Assembly (NCBI GenBank): GCA_905147135.1
Contig: LR990067.1
Coordinates: 1,922,001 to 1,986,000, forward strand
DNA length: 64,000 nt
Direction of reading: 5' to 3'
From: Blastobasis lacticolella
Taxonomy: Eukaryota > Arthropoda > Insecta > Lepidoptera > Blastobasidae
Shown: in pieces, positions 23,513-34,509 of the stretch
Layout: each line of letters begins with the position of its first letter
How positions within the stretch are numbered: position 1 is the stretch's first letter
The notes under the pieces: generated by a model
What the model was told of the DNA's origin: nothing
The model's database searches: none
Seen by the model: only the letters and a program-made list of their open reading frames with translations
Program-made: the position numbers and the translations under genes

Positions 23513-23720
23513 CCATCATCATCATCTTTAGGCAGTTAGGTGGGTCCCGGTCCACTGCTGAATACAGGCCTCCCACGGTTTGCACTCTGGTCGACTCTGT
23601 TATCTTGCATCCATCGGCTCCCTAGGACCTTAAAGAGGTCGTCCGTCCATCTCTTGGGAGGCCATCCAGAGTTCGCCACTAAACAACATCCGCCCCATCG
23701 GCTATCGATTCTGTGAGTTT
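23513..23720 (-). mobile_element. 5'-truncated RTE-like LINE end inside the 1357-bp element
   Basis: On the minus strand the sequence reads GWPPKRWTDDLFKVLGSRWM, like the C-terminus of RTE-type LINE polyproteins. It ends in a GATGATGATG tail (CATCATCATCATC on the plus strand at 23513-23527). Confidence 0.65.
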
Positions 23721-23754
23721 CTCCCAATAATCCCATTAGTTAAATCCTGGTTCA

Positions 23755-24197
23755 AGTCCTGGACACAGGCCGGTTCGTGGTTCAGGTCCAGGTCCTGGCC
23801 CCGGATCAGGTCCTGGTTCAGGTCCAGGTCCTTGCTTCGGACCAGGTCCTGGTTCAGGTCTAGGTACTGGCCCCGGACCAGGTACTGGTTCAGGTCCAGG
23901 TCCTGGATTCGGACCAGGTCCAGGTCCTGGCTTCGGACCAGGTCCAGGTCCTGGCCCCGGATCAGGTCCTGGTTCAGGTCCATGTCCTGGCCCCAAACCA
24001 GGTCCTGGTCCAGCTAATGTTTATGGTCTATGTGCTGGCACTGGTCTAGGTCCTGGTTCTGGTTCACGCTCAAATTGTGATCAAGGTTGCAGTTTTGGTC
24101 ATGATCCTGGACCAGAACCTGGACCCTAGACCTGGACTTTGCCTTGGACCAAAACTAGGACCTGGACCAGGGCCAGGACCAAGACCTAGACCAAGAA
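23755..24197. repeat. GGTCCxGG minisatellite in inverted halves
   Basis: Bases about 23755-24015 are rows of GGTCCAGGTCCTGG-like units. After a short non-repetitive centre, about 24100-24197 carries the same words in the opposite sense (CCTGGACCAGAACCTGGACC). Weak Gly-Pro frames on both strands are by-products of the repeat. Confidence 0.75.
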
Positions 24198-25910
24198 AAT
24201 CGGATATAATTTCTTTTGACAATCGGTTAATTGGTCGATTTTCGCCAATTAAAATAACACGGCGATAACATACAGTTTACATGAGAAAAAGCTTTCCGGA
24301 AACCCAATATTACATTAATCAGCCGTTAATTGGAGATTTGACAATCCGTTAACAAGCTGTTAACAAACTGTCAGTTGGCCCTTTCAGAAACCCAAACTGC
24401 ATTTAATCAGTGTTTAACAAGCTGTTACGTAATTTTTGCGTTGACAAGCGTTTCAGAAACCGGGTGTAAGTGTATGAAATCCAAATGTTATTTTAATTTA
24501 AACTTGAAAGCTGGCTAGGCCCCTTTTTCATTATATAGGTGGACACAGATACTTAACATATTATACATATATTTTTTTATCAATAGGCTTGCGTTTGACC
24601 TCAACATACCTGATGGAAAGCGACGATGAGGTCGAAGATGTAGCATGCGAGCCTACCTATTCACTCTTTACATCTACCATTTATATACATTTTTTAAATA
24701 GTCTAGCCAAAAAACTTTTCAGACTGCAAAGTGGTATTTTTGGCGGGTAACTATTTGTGAAGTTATTATTATTATTTAATTGCTCTTTTATTGTAAAGGT
24801 ATTTCGGGTTTTCAGTCACATTAGTGATAGTATAAAAAGTAACAAATACTCTGTAAAAGAGTATAGGCTGGAGAAATTGATTCATAGTGAGTTAGTATAT
24901 ACATGTAACATAATAATTAAAATTAAGTACCTAAGTTAGTATTCGTAACAGTTGTACGTCACACAAGCTATTCTTAAATAAACTAAGCCAAGGCAGTGAC
25001 TCCTCTCTACCAATTTGCTGTGCCCAATCCGGGTCCACGTTGATTCTCATCATATTTTAACATCTATATGTAACACATGGAATGCGAAATAAAGAAATTG
25101 AAATTGAAATGTAATGAAAGCACGGAACTGAGCTTTCGGGATCCTTAAGAAGTCGCAATAGAACCTGTAATGTAATTACTATCATGCTACTGTCGGGGAA
25201 TAGGATCAACTAAAGATATGGCTATAGCCTTGAAATAAACGTCTTTGAACGTTATTTTGAGCAAAATCCCTAAAGCTGGGATATTCATGAATTATGATTT
25301 TTAAAGCATAACCAGACACAGAGGTGACCTGTCAAGGTGGCGCTAGTTCTGCGTTTTATGTAGCAACACCGGAAGCATCAGTATTCAAATGCCACCAACA
25401 ATGCAACATGGATAATAAGGAACGTGACATAAAAAGAAGCTAACATGGCCCTATTGTAAATTTTGAATAATGACGTTTCAGAAAACGACCTAGCCTCCTC
25501 CTTCCTGGAATTCCTTAATGGAATTATGATTATTTTATTTTATTAGGAAAACTTACACCTAAATTAGGTTACATTAAATTGTTGGATAAATTAATTAATT
25601 GTTGGTTGGATTATTATCAAATGTGTCAACATTTGACGCAGTAGACGTTGACACCTAAGTTAGGCAGTTAAACTAACTAATTTTAAATGGTGTACAATAA
25701 TTAAGGCGGTTTATGAAGGTTATGGAATACTCAATAGCGTCGAGTTATATTTTCTCTATATAGTTTATTACTACCAGTAAAATAATTTTAGTGTACTCGT
25801 TGTTCCGCAACGTGTCAAAGTAACCTGAAGTCGTGGTACCCTTATCTTGGCTAAGTTGACTGTATGGGCTAGACAAGCGTCACTTTCTTGACAGAGAGTA
25901 CGAGACAGTA

Positions 25911-26285
25911 GCGTCGGTTGCCGAGTGGCTACGGTATCCAACTCGTAAGCGAGAGGTACCGGGTTCGAATCCCACTGCGGCCATTTACCATGGCTCTTTT
26001 CTGAGTTGTGTACATTAGTTGAATGTGTGGTGTGGTGTCCGGCAGAGTAGAATAGCACCAACCCCTTACACTCATGGGTGTCGTACAAGGCGACTAATGT
26101 TTTCGAGGCAAAAGATCAACAGTCTCCGTAGTCTGGAAAATGGGCAGCAGCATTTTCCATTGTTATATTTAATCACTGCGATCTCCAACCCGCCTGCCAA
26201 GCGTGGAGATTATGGCAATAACCTCCCCTTACGTGGGAGAGGCCCTAAGTCCTGCAGTGGACTGTTACGGGCTGTGATGATGATT
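25911..26285 (+). mobile_element. SINE with tRNA-like head and (GAT)n tail, unit 2
   Basis: Same element and site as 9421-9795, full length at 375 bp, with A and B boxes kept. Confidence 0.75.
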
Positions 26286-26629
26286 CGTTGTATGCTATCG
26301 GATGCTCTTACGGTGAGGCAAAACATCGTGAAACCTGCACATTCAGGCGACTGAATGTGTAACCAAGGTCCAATCTGGTCAGGTCCCCCAGTAGAAGGAT
26401 CACGGAGGTCAGATGGCAGTCGCTCCACTGTAATTATCTGATGATACACAGCCGGAACATTAACACCAAGATTATTATTATTATTTATTATCTTCTTCTT
26501 TTTTCCACAACTACAAACAACATAAAAACATAACCCTAAACTTAAAGCTATATTTACAGATAAAAAACCCTCTTCCAGGGCATCCCCGCGAGGCATTGTG
26601 CCCAGAAGGCTGGCAACATTTCCCCTTTG

Positions 26630-26874
26630 AATAATAAAGCCTTATAGTGGTGTCCCCGCAAATATTTGAAAGAACGTTTCTCGCTCGTACGATTCGGATG
26701 TGGAATGAGCTCCCAGCCACAGTGTTTCCTTTGGACTCTGGGATCGTTTCACAGGTATATTAGAGGTCTCCTAAGAGGCGGGCAACGCATTGGTAGCGCC
26801 CTTGGTGTTGCTGATGTCCATAGACGGCGGTGATCACTACCCATCAGTTGTCTACCGTATTACATAAAAAATGA
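26630..26874 (+). mobile_element. LINE 3' end remnant, unit 2
   Basis: Same remnant as 10141-10385, with the RMWNELPATVFP frame. Confidence 0.62.
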
Positions 26875-27430
26875 TTAACCTCTGCGCCAAAAAAAGTTGC
26901 CAGCCGTGCGGTCACCAGTGACACCACAGAGACGCCTGGAGAAATTACGCCTGGAGTGGTCATGGTATAGGCAGCATTTTCAGTTTTCCACGCTTGCGAC
27001 TGCAACATTTATTATTTATTTATTTATTATTTAAGTCGCGTACCAATACCAAGCGTAGCGATATCTTGCAATCAGAGCGTATAATTCCGCATGGTTCCAA
27101 TGAAGCTAAAATATTTGCTGTAGCAAGAGACCGCCGGATCGCCTCGTTGAGGGAAGCGTGGCGCGGTATGCGACAAGACAGACCAAGGTGTTCCAGCTAG
27201 CTAACCGATACACCACATCTGCGGTAATGGGGATGGGTAACATCGGTGCCTAAGCGCAGATTGACAGCTAAGGTCAGAGAACAGATGTCCAACAAAGTGC
27301 CAATGTTTGGTGATGGTAATGCATTCAACCAGATTCTGGCTCGAAAGCTGCGAGCAAACGGGCATGGTCGGCCAAATCTGTGCTAGAATTTCAAAAGTGG
27401 GACTAACTTACAGAGGGGTTGATCCCACTG

Positions 27431-27529
27431 CTTTTGAGAGGCGGGAATGGTATAGGTATTACCTATACCATTCCCGCCTCTCAAAAGTTCAATCAAAAGT
27501 TCGCGTCTTAAAGACGCGAACTTTTGATT
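27431..27529. repeat. Double perfect hairpin at the MITE site
   Basis: Left palindrome: 27431-27458 and 27460-27487 are perfect 28-bp complements around a single T. Three bases (TTC) follow. Right palindrome: 27491-27509 and 27511-27529 are perfect 19-bp complements around a single A. The outer arms equal the left and right flanks of the TAA MITE in unit 1; the inner arms are inverted copies of those flanks. The structure fits fold-back repair after excision. Confidence 0.9.
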
Positions 27530-28145
27530 TTTTGTTTATGGTGTCGGTCTGTGACGGTCTTCCGTGCTTACATGGAATGTACAGTAGGAATAGATGAATA
27601 AATCCTCCCAGCTACATTTTTTATACCACTCAGGTGGCAAACAAGCTTACAGCCTATGGACGTTTGCATTACCAGTTACTTACACCGCCAATCTCCAATC
27701 GCATGACCCCACCCCTCAGGAATGACGTCACAACATGCATTTCGGTTATTCTGTGACGTTATTCCAGTGGATTGTATCATGCAATTGAAGATCGGCGATA
27801 CCGTTCCTGGCACGGTGATGTGACGCTTGCGCGCAACGTTGGTGCAATTCACGCTGCATTCTTCGCTGCGCGCGCAAAGGCAGGCAGGTCGTAACTGAGC
27901 AACGGCTTCTAAGGTGACAGCAGCATGACCTCTTGACTTTAAATTTGTCAAATTCTCAAACCAAAATATTTTCACAGGACTTCGTCTAATTCGCGAGCTC
28001 AAGTAAGATGCCACTTACAACACACACACTGACACAGCGTCGACACTATTATCGGAACTATTTTAAATACATTTTTTAAGACAGCAAGTACGCTTTATGC
28101 AAGAAGTTATTTTTTAATTGTTATTGTCTTTGTTTTATCCGGTAA

Positions 28146-28935
28146 TTGGAGTGGTGATGTATGCATCAGTGGAACAAAAATTATAAATCTCCGGTATGCC
28201 GATGACACGACGCTTCTTGCGGCAAGTGAAGCCGAAATGAAAGCCCTTCTGGAGGGAATGGAGGTGGTCAGCAATAGCCTGGGCCTCTCTATTAACAAGT
28301 CCAAAACCAAAGTTGTCATGAGGGACCGAGCGAATAAGCTCAATCTCAGAATCAAGACCACGATCTCCAGATAGTGGACAATTTTATTTATCTCGGCTCT
28401 AACATCAGCAATAATGGCTCCTGCGAGGTGGAAGTTCGAAGAACGCCACGTCTCAACTTCATAGAACTTGGAAAGACAGGAAAATCTTGCAGAAGGCGAA
28501 GACCAAGCGCGTTCGCACTTTGGTTTTTTCAGTAATTTTTTATGGAGCTGAGAAATGGACATTAAGAAATGCGGATCGCAATCGAGTAGATACCTTCAAA
28601 ATGTGTTGCTGGAGAAGGTTGCTGCGTATTCCATGGACGGCACATCGGACCAAAGCGTCCAAAGCAGCTAAACGTAAAGGATAGGCTTTCCACCATCTGC
28701 CTTAGACGAGTGCTGGAATATTTCGGTCATATTGCCAGAAAGGACGGGGAGAACCTCGAAAGACTGATGATCACTGGAAAGGTAGATGGTAAAAGATCTA
28801 GAGTTCGATCAGATCCGCACCACATTACATACTACATTCCACGAGGCTCTGCACTGTGCTGAGGACAGGGGAAGATGGCGTGCCTTTGTCCGTGAAAGGA
28901 TTATGGGGGAGAGACGTCACGGCCCTCAGATATGA
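28146..28935 (+). mobile_element. RTE-like LINE reverse transcriptase remnant, unit 2
   Basis: Same YADD-bearing remnant as 11922-12711, including the same stop codon and the shared 5-nt deletion. Confidence 0.83.
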
Positions 28936-29001
28936 GGAATACGTACGGAGGAGGAGGATCTCATATTTAGGTACATTATCGAATCATTTGCAGTACAACT
29001 T

Positions 29002-29589
29002 ATGTCGTTTAAAATAATTAATATGTCAGGTTTACATAAAGTCAGAACAAATAAAAATAAACTTGCCCTATGTAGAAAGCATCACCTGATTCCCCTTGAG
29101 CAGCGGAGAGAGACAGCTGATTTAATCTTTCTGTTGAAAATAGCGCAAGGAATGCTTGATTGTCCTGATCTGCTCTCGCTTTTATTCCTATCAGTTCCGC
29201 GCAGGGTGTTAAGATTTAACGTACCCATCAGTCTGGGGAGTGCATCCACCAAGTACAGACTTAATTCCTACATTTGTCGTGCAAGCAATGTTTTCAATAG
29301 GGCAAGTATGGAACTCGATTTTGATTTGTTCAACACTAGCGCTATGTCAGCAAGGCGTTTGTTGAGTAACAAGTTTTTTATTAAGCAATGAGCGTTTACT
29401 ATAATGTAAATGTAAAAATGTAAAGTTTATTGTATAGCTATGGATTATGTACTTATAGAAAGATAGACCGATTTCTGTCATTTTTATGTTAATTGAGTGC
29501 ACACTTTATTTTTTGTTGTGTTGTATTATCTGTGTTACTTTGATACCTATCTGTGGAGACCTTTAATTGGCATACTATTTCTTATATTA
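29002..29589 (+). mobile_element. Jockey/CR1-like LINE 3' part, unit 2 only
   Basis: An open frame to 29391 reads LIPLEQRRETADLIFLLKIA and DCPDLLSLLFLSVPRRVLRF, ending RRLLSNKFFIKQ and a stop. This is the usual C-terminal pattern of Jockey/CR1-like LINEs. The 3' UTR continues on both sides of the mariner and ends at about 30893 in repeated AATAAAATAAA. Other units keep only the first bases (to about CAGAACAAATAAGAATAAA) and then the flank, which suggests they lost about 1.8 kb. Confidence 0.7.
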
Positions 29590-30851
29590 GGTCTTTACCT
29601 ATGAAATTGCCGTTCTGCAATACTGGCCATTTCACATAAAATATTTTTTGTTTGGCTAAGAATTCTAATTTCAAATTAATTTTATTTTAAAAACATGGAA
29701 TTCTTTTTCCAAAAGTAGTCATTTGTTTATTGATTAGTGTAACATTTTCATCGCATTTCAATCTTTTTCGTCATCATGGATACGTTAAAAATTCGAGTAA
29801 TTATGGAATATGAGTACCGTCGTGGTAGCAACGCGGCACAAGCGGCACGCAACATCAACGACGTTTACGGAGCTAACACTACAAACCAACGCACCACCTG
29901 TTATTGGTTTGCTCGCTTCCGTTCTAGGAATTTCGACCTGAAAAATGAACCTCGCGGTCGTCCGAAGACTTTGGTCGACAATGACGAATTAAAGGCGATT
30001 GTAGAAGCCGATGATACACAATGTACGGCTGAATTAGCAGCAGCTTTCGACGTTAGCGTCAAAACAATATTGGTCCATTTGCGTCAAATTGGTAAGGTAA
30101 AAAGCTTGACAAATGGGTGCCTCACGAACTCAATGAGCGCCAGCGCGAAGTACGCGTCGAGACGTGCCTTGCACTGCTCAACAGACACATAAACGAAGGA
30201 ATTTTGAACCGCATTGTTACCTGCGATGAAAAAAGGATTCTGTTTGATAACCGCAAGCGCTCAGGAAGTTGGTTGGATCCTGGTTCAGAACCCAAACAAT
30301 GCCCTAAACGAAAACTTACCCCTGGAAAAGTGATGGTCACTGTTTGGTGGTCTAGCGCCGGTGTGATTCATCACAGCTTCTTACCCAACGGGGTAAGCAT
30401 TACTGCAGATGTGTACTGTGAAGAACTGAACACAATGAAGCAGAAGCTGGCACATCTCCAACCAACATCAGTCAATCGCTCGTCTCCGCTGCTCCTGCAC
30501 GACAACGCGCGACCTCATACTGCACAGCAGACGGCCTCCAAGTTGCAAGAACTGGGGTTGGAAGCGCTCCGTCATACCTTGCGCCTACAGACTACTACTT
30601 TTTTCAGAATTTGGATAACTTCTTGGCGGGAAAAAAATTCAATACCCGAGAGGCAGTACAAAATGCCTTTGAAGAATTTGTTGCCTCCCTACCAGCTGCT
30701 TTCTTTAAGAAGGGCATCAATAAACTGCCACTGCGTTGGCAAAGATGCATTAATGCATGGGTGATTACTTCGATTAATACAAATACAAAATACATGAAAA
30801 AAATTCGTTTAAATTTTTTCATACAAATCTGCAATTTCATAGGTAAAGACC
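29590..30851 (+). mobile_element. Mariner transposon (1262 bp), unit 2 only
   Basis: Perfect 21-bp inverted ends (GGTCTTTACCTATGAAATTG plus C) are flanked by TA on both sides (29588-29589 and 30852-30853), the Tc1/mariner target site. Length and coding content are those of a mariner. It sits inside the 3' UTR of the LINE fragment. Confidence 0.92.
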
Positions 30852-30856
30852 TATGA
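29776..30856 (+). pseudogene. Mariner transposase, frameshifted
   Basis: The N-terminal helix-turn-helix part starts at ATG 29776 (MDTLKIRVIMEYEYRRGSN) and contains FARFRSRNFDLKNEPRGRPK. Catalytic Asp codons are seen in TCDEK (30225), LLHDNARPH (30501) and APTDYYFF (30590). The frame breaks in the A-run at 30099-30103, where one base is missing. It breaks again near 30575, where the second-to-third Asp distance is about 16 nt short of the DD34D spacing. It cannot encode an active transposase. Confidence 0.9.
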
Positions 30857-31254
30857 AATTATGAAGCTGCTGGTCTTCCTAATAAATAAAATAAAATAAA
30901 ATAAATAAAAATTACATAAGTAATTTATGATTAAAGTCATACGTCATTACGAGTAAATTAATAAAAATATAAATGTAATTATAATAAAATGTCTTAAAAT
31001 TTTATAACAATATAATAATGTCACGTGACAATAATTAAATAGTAGGTAATTATAAATGTTAATAGTTTAGACAAACCTATCGATCAAAAAAAATGTCAAA
31101 TACTATTCAATTAAAAATTCATCTTGAAGTCAAAACGCACATAGTAACATAAATATGCCTGAATTACTTCAAGACTCATATAAATAATAAGCACTTAATC
31201 TAACTACAGAATGTCATCGTAGTTGACAATAAAAACGATACCAAAACCGTCTTC

Positions 31255-31496
31255 TATAAACATCCTTAAAAGATAAACAGCGATACCACACATCGGTAGT
31301 TTCTCTCGATTTAGTTGCCGCACTCAAATAACTCGGGTCATCTTAAAACGCCGATTTCCTCCATCCTTAATCAGAAGCACAATTTCACGGTTTGTTACCT
31401 CTATTCAATGATTCTCCGTTAAGAGTCAGATCGATTTGACTCTAAAAATTAAATGTTCGCGATAAAAAATGACTTAGCGAGGTTTCCGGAGGAGAA
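31255..31496 (+). promoter_or_regulatory. Putative core promoter and 5' UTR, copy C
   Basis: TATAAA at 31255-31260, 242 bp upstream of the ATG. The AP-1-like palindrome is kept near 31422-31443. Further upstream (about 30960-31150) the sequence is the C/D type (TCACGTGACAATAATT) rather than the B/E type. Confidence 0.4.
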
Positions 31497-33867
31497 ATGC
31501 TTCGGAGTTTCTTATTTGTTTTATTATGCAACTACTGTGGAGGTGATAATAGTGAGGGTAGAAATATCGATGCATTACCTAAAGGGGTGCCGTCAGATTT
31601 TCTCAACAGAGTAGCTAGACGGATATTCGAAGACACCAAGAAGAAATCTAAGGGCGATGAAGCGTCTCTTTCTGATGGTGGTACTGAGGTATCCGACGCG
31701 CATTTGCAAGAACAAAGCCAATTCATCAATAAAATAATGAAAGAAGAGAAAGAAAAATTAGAAAATCAAAATGCGAAATTAGATAGAAACGAAACCGATG
31801 ATTCCTTTGGTACCAAATCTGAGGATTCTGAGTCAGATGTGGCAAATGAAAGTACTGAGGGCCACGGTAAATCACTGTCTATAGAAATAACAGTAGGCGA
31901 AGGTGAATCCAATAAATACGCATCAGTAATAAATAAGACAATACGAACAGCAAAAGCACAGTATCAAGATGATAATGTTGGCACAGTACTTGCCATTACT
32001 ACCAAATCTGAGGATTCTACGTCAGATGAATCAAATGAAAGTAAGACAGTGAGTAAAAATAATTCTGATAGCATTGATAAAACACTGTCAATAGAAATAA
32101 CAGTAGATGAGGAGGCGTCAAATAAAAACGCACGAGTGATGAATAAGACAACAAGTTCAGCAAACGGTGAGGTAGAACCAGACATTATATTAGACAAAGA
32201 AGATCATAGCATTGGTGATGATACCAGAAGGGCTGGTGAAAATATTTCATTCAGTTTAGGGTCACTAAAAAGTTTAAAAGATGTATCAAACAAGCTTAAC
32301 GTTTCGGACAAGGAAAGGGTACCAAAAAATGAAAGTGAAACTGTGATAATTAAGCAAATTGGCACAACAAATGAAGGTACAGTGCTAGCTCAAAACGAGA
32401 AACCAGATAGTAGCATTAATTATAATGGAAGAAGAGCTAACGATAATGTAGCACTGAACTTAGAATCTCTCAAAACTTTGAATGAAGTTGCAAACAAGAG
32501 CAAGATAATAAACATTGCACGCAAGGCGAAGCGAAATACAAAAAAAGATTTTAAGAATGGAAAGAATGGAAAAAATGAAAGTCAAAGTCAAGTCAAGTCA
32601 AAAAACCTAGATACAGGCACCGAATTGGGAGAATACTGGACTAGAACTCCAGCTGACTGGAAACTAATAACCAATAGACCGTGTTACGGATGTAGTACAA
32701 CACCAAAAGGTGGCAATGGCGGCGGCAGTAACGGCGGCGCCGGCGGTAATGGCCATAAAACAACGTGCCCCCCAAAACTTCCTCCTTGGGTCACGAAACC
32801 TATATACGAACCAAGAGGTAAACTCCATTATAGAAGCAGAATATCAAAGGATGGGGAAGAACAAGCAGGCGATGAAATTACACAAGCTACAAACGACAAT
32901 TTTCATGCAACTACCGAATATAATACTGAAACTTCTATTAGTACACCAAACACAAATCAGTCATTAGACAAAAAAGAAAAAGAAAATAATAATAGTAAAA
33001 CGCAGCTTAAGATACTAAAATCAAGAATAACTACTAAGGAAAATAGTAGTCAAAGGTCAACAGTGGGGACAAATGAAAAAGGTTATAAAAAAGAAGCACA
33101 AATTGAGAACAGTAAAGGAAACGCTGTGAAAAATAGTAATAAGACAAGTGGAACAGAGACAGATATATCTATTAAAAATGGTGACAAGAGTAAAGTTTCA
33201 AAAGATGAGGTAAATCAAAGTAACGATAGAGATGGCACTCAAACAGGGAAAAGAAATGCAAATAAAACGAACAAAGAAAAATTTTTCTTCAGGCTCCAAA
33301 GTTCAGATGAAGATCAGTCTAATACTAATCATACTGAAAAAAGTAGAAGTGAATTGGACGAGGAACTACTAGAAAAAAATAACAAAGACTATATTAAATC
33401 AATAACAACAAAGAATAACGAATCGACAGCAAAACCTACCGAAAACTATAGTGAGACTTCGAGACACCCAAAAACAGCAGATTTTTTAGAAAAAGGTGAG
33501 TCTACTAAAACAGTTACCGAATCAGTTACTCGATCTTATAGAAGTACCACAGATGAAGTGGAAAAAGATAAATATTATCTACGGTCTCATTTGAAAATGA
33601 GACATTATATTAAAAATAACAAAAAGAGAGGGGACAACAAAGAAAGGTTTATAGTTGTCAATAACAACAGAAAGCCGGTCCAAGTACATGACAATAGAGT
33701 TTTATATGGTCCAATATTGATAAATGACCTAGAATTCCAGAAACCATTTAGACCAGCAAACCATTTCCCAAATAACGACGATACTAAAACACATATTACT
33801 AATTCCAAATTACTAAACGCAATAAAAGCAATGATTAAGAAACAAAAATACAGAGTTCGGGAAACGC
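31497..33867 (+). CDS. Gly/Ser-rich secreted protein, copy C, exon 1 (start codon)
   Basis: 2371 nt, intact, same start and donor as copy B. Replacements against B include FEDTKKK, SLSDGG, PKNESE, KNESQSQ, DKYYLRSHL and HDNRVLYGPILIND; the last two are shared with D. The signal peptide and the three mature cysteines are conserved. Confidence 0.85.
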
Positions 33868-34509
33868 GTAAGTACTTTATTTGTTAAACTCACCACCATA
33901 GTCACAATTAAAGCAGAGATTTAGGAGATCTACTTTTACTACAAGTATACTTGATAAAATATAACGTCATATTCTGTAGGGCTACTTTCCGTGCCCTTCG
34001 TTAAAAAATCGATCCGAAGTCGAAAGTACAAATATAATTCAAATTAAAAAGGAGCTTAATAATATTAATTTTCTCTTAAACGCAGGTTAACGATTTTCAA
34101 AAAATCACTTAAAACACAACTCAAACACAAACTCAAAGCTTCATGTATAATATCGTTATCAATCAAATAACCTAAAGTGAATTATAAATACAATATTGAC
34201 ACACTGCGCTATTAATTTTGCAAAAATAATTGTTTATCTTATGCGGTAGGCAGCGGCAAGCGGGCTACCTGATGGAAAGTACTGCCGCCTAAGGATAGTT
34301 AAACGGTGATACCAGCATTATGAAGGCATTTTTGGTCCGGAATTTCGACATCCGGCAAACCGGGTAGGCGATCCCGTTAACACCCATATTTTTGGGTACT
34401 TCTACTTAGAAAGTAACTCCTTCTCAAATTATGATATCTAAACTTCACAATCAAATTAATAATAAGTCCTTAAACAATTAATTAAATATAATCATTTTCT
34501 TTTATTCAG
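33868..34509 (+). other. Intron 1 of copy C
   Basis: GTAAGT to TTATTCAG, 642 bp, same layout as copies A and B. No gene is seen. Confidence 0.8.

Larger units (their letters stand above)
23110..24466. mobile_element. 1357-bp non-autonomous inverted-repeat element
   Basis: Perfect 26-bp terminal inverted repeats start CACCCGGTTTCTGAAACGCT. Units 1, 3 and 4 have the uninterrupted site (GAATGGTGTAAGTGTATG). The motif GGTTTCTGAAA recurs just inside the ends (GGGTTTCTGAAAGGCCAA on the left, its complement on the right), together with several copies of AACAAGCTGTTAA-like words. These subterminal repeats may be transposase-binding sites. No transposase is encoded. The target duplication cannot be fixed, because the flank GGTG is itself complementary to the element end. 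The interior holds a LINE fragment and a GGTCC-rich minisatellite. Confidence 0.8.
22388..31496. other. Spacer between gene copies B and C
   Basis: Same order of remnants as the first spacer, with these differences:
- no foldback element (empty site near 22677-22690);
- a 1357-bp inverted-repeat element inserted at 23110;
- no SINE at the 7831-equivalent site (near 24575);
- a double-hairpin scar instead of the TAA MITE;
- a Jockey-like LINE end with nested mariner before the promoter of copy C.
No intact independent host gene is seen. Confidence 0.7.
15825..33893 (+). repeat. Tandem segmental duplication, unit 2
   Basis: Second collinear copy, 18069 bp. The extra length comes from a 1357-bp inverted-repeat element (23110-24466) and about 1.8 kb of LINE plus mariner (about 29060-30890). 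It lacks the 385-bp foldback element and the SINE present in unit 1. It contains gene copy B exons 2 to 4 and copy C exon 1. Confidence 0.95.
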
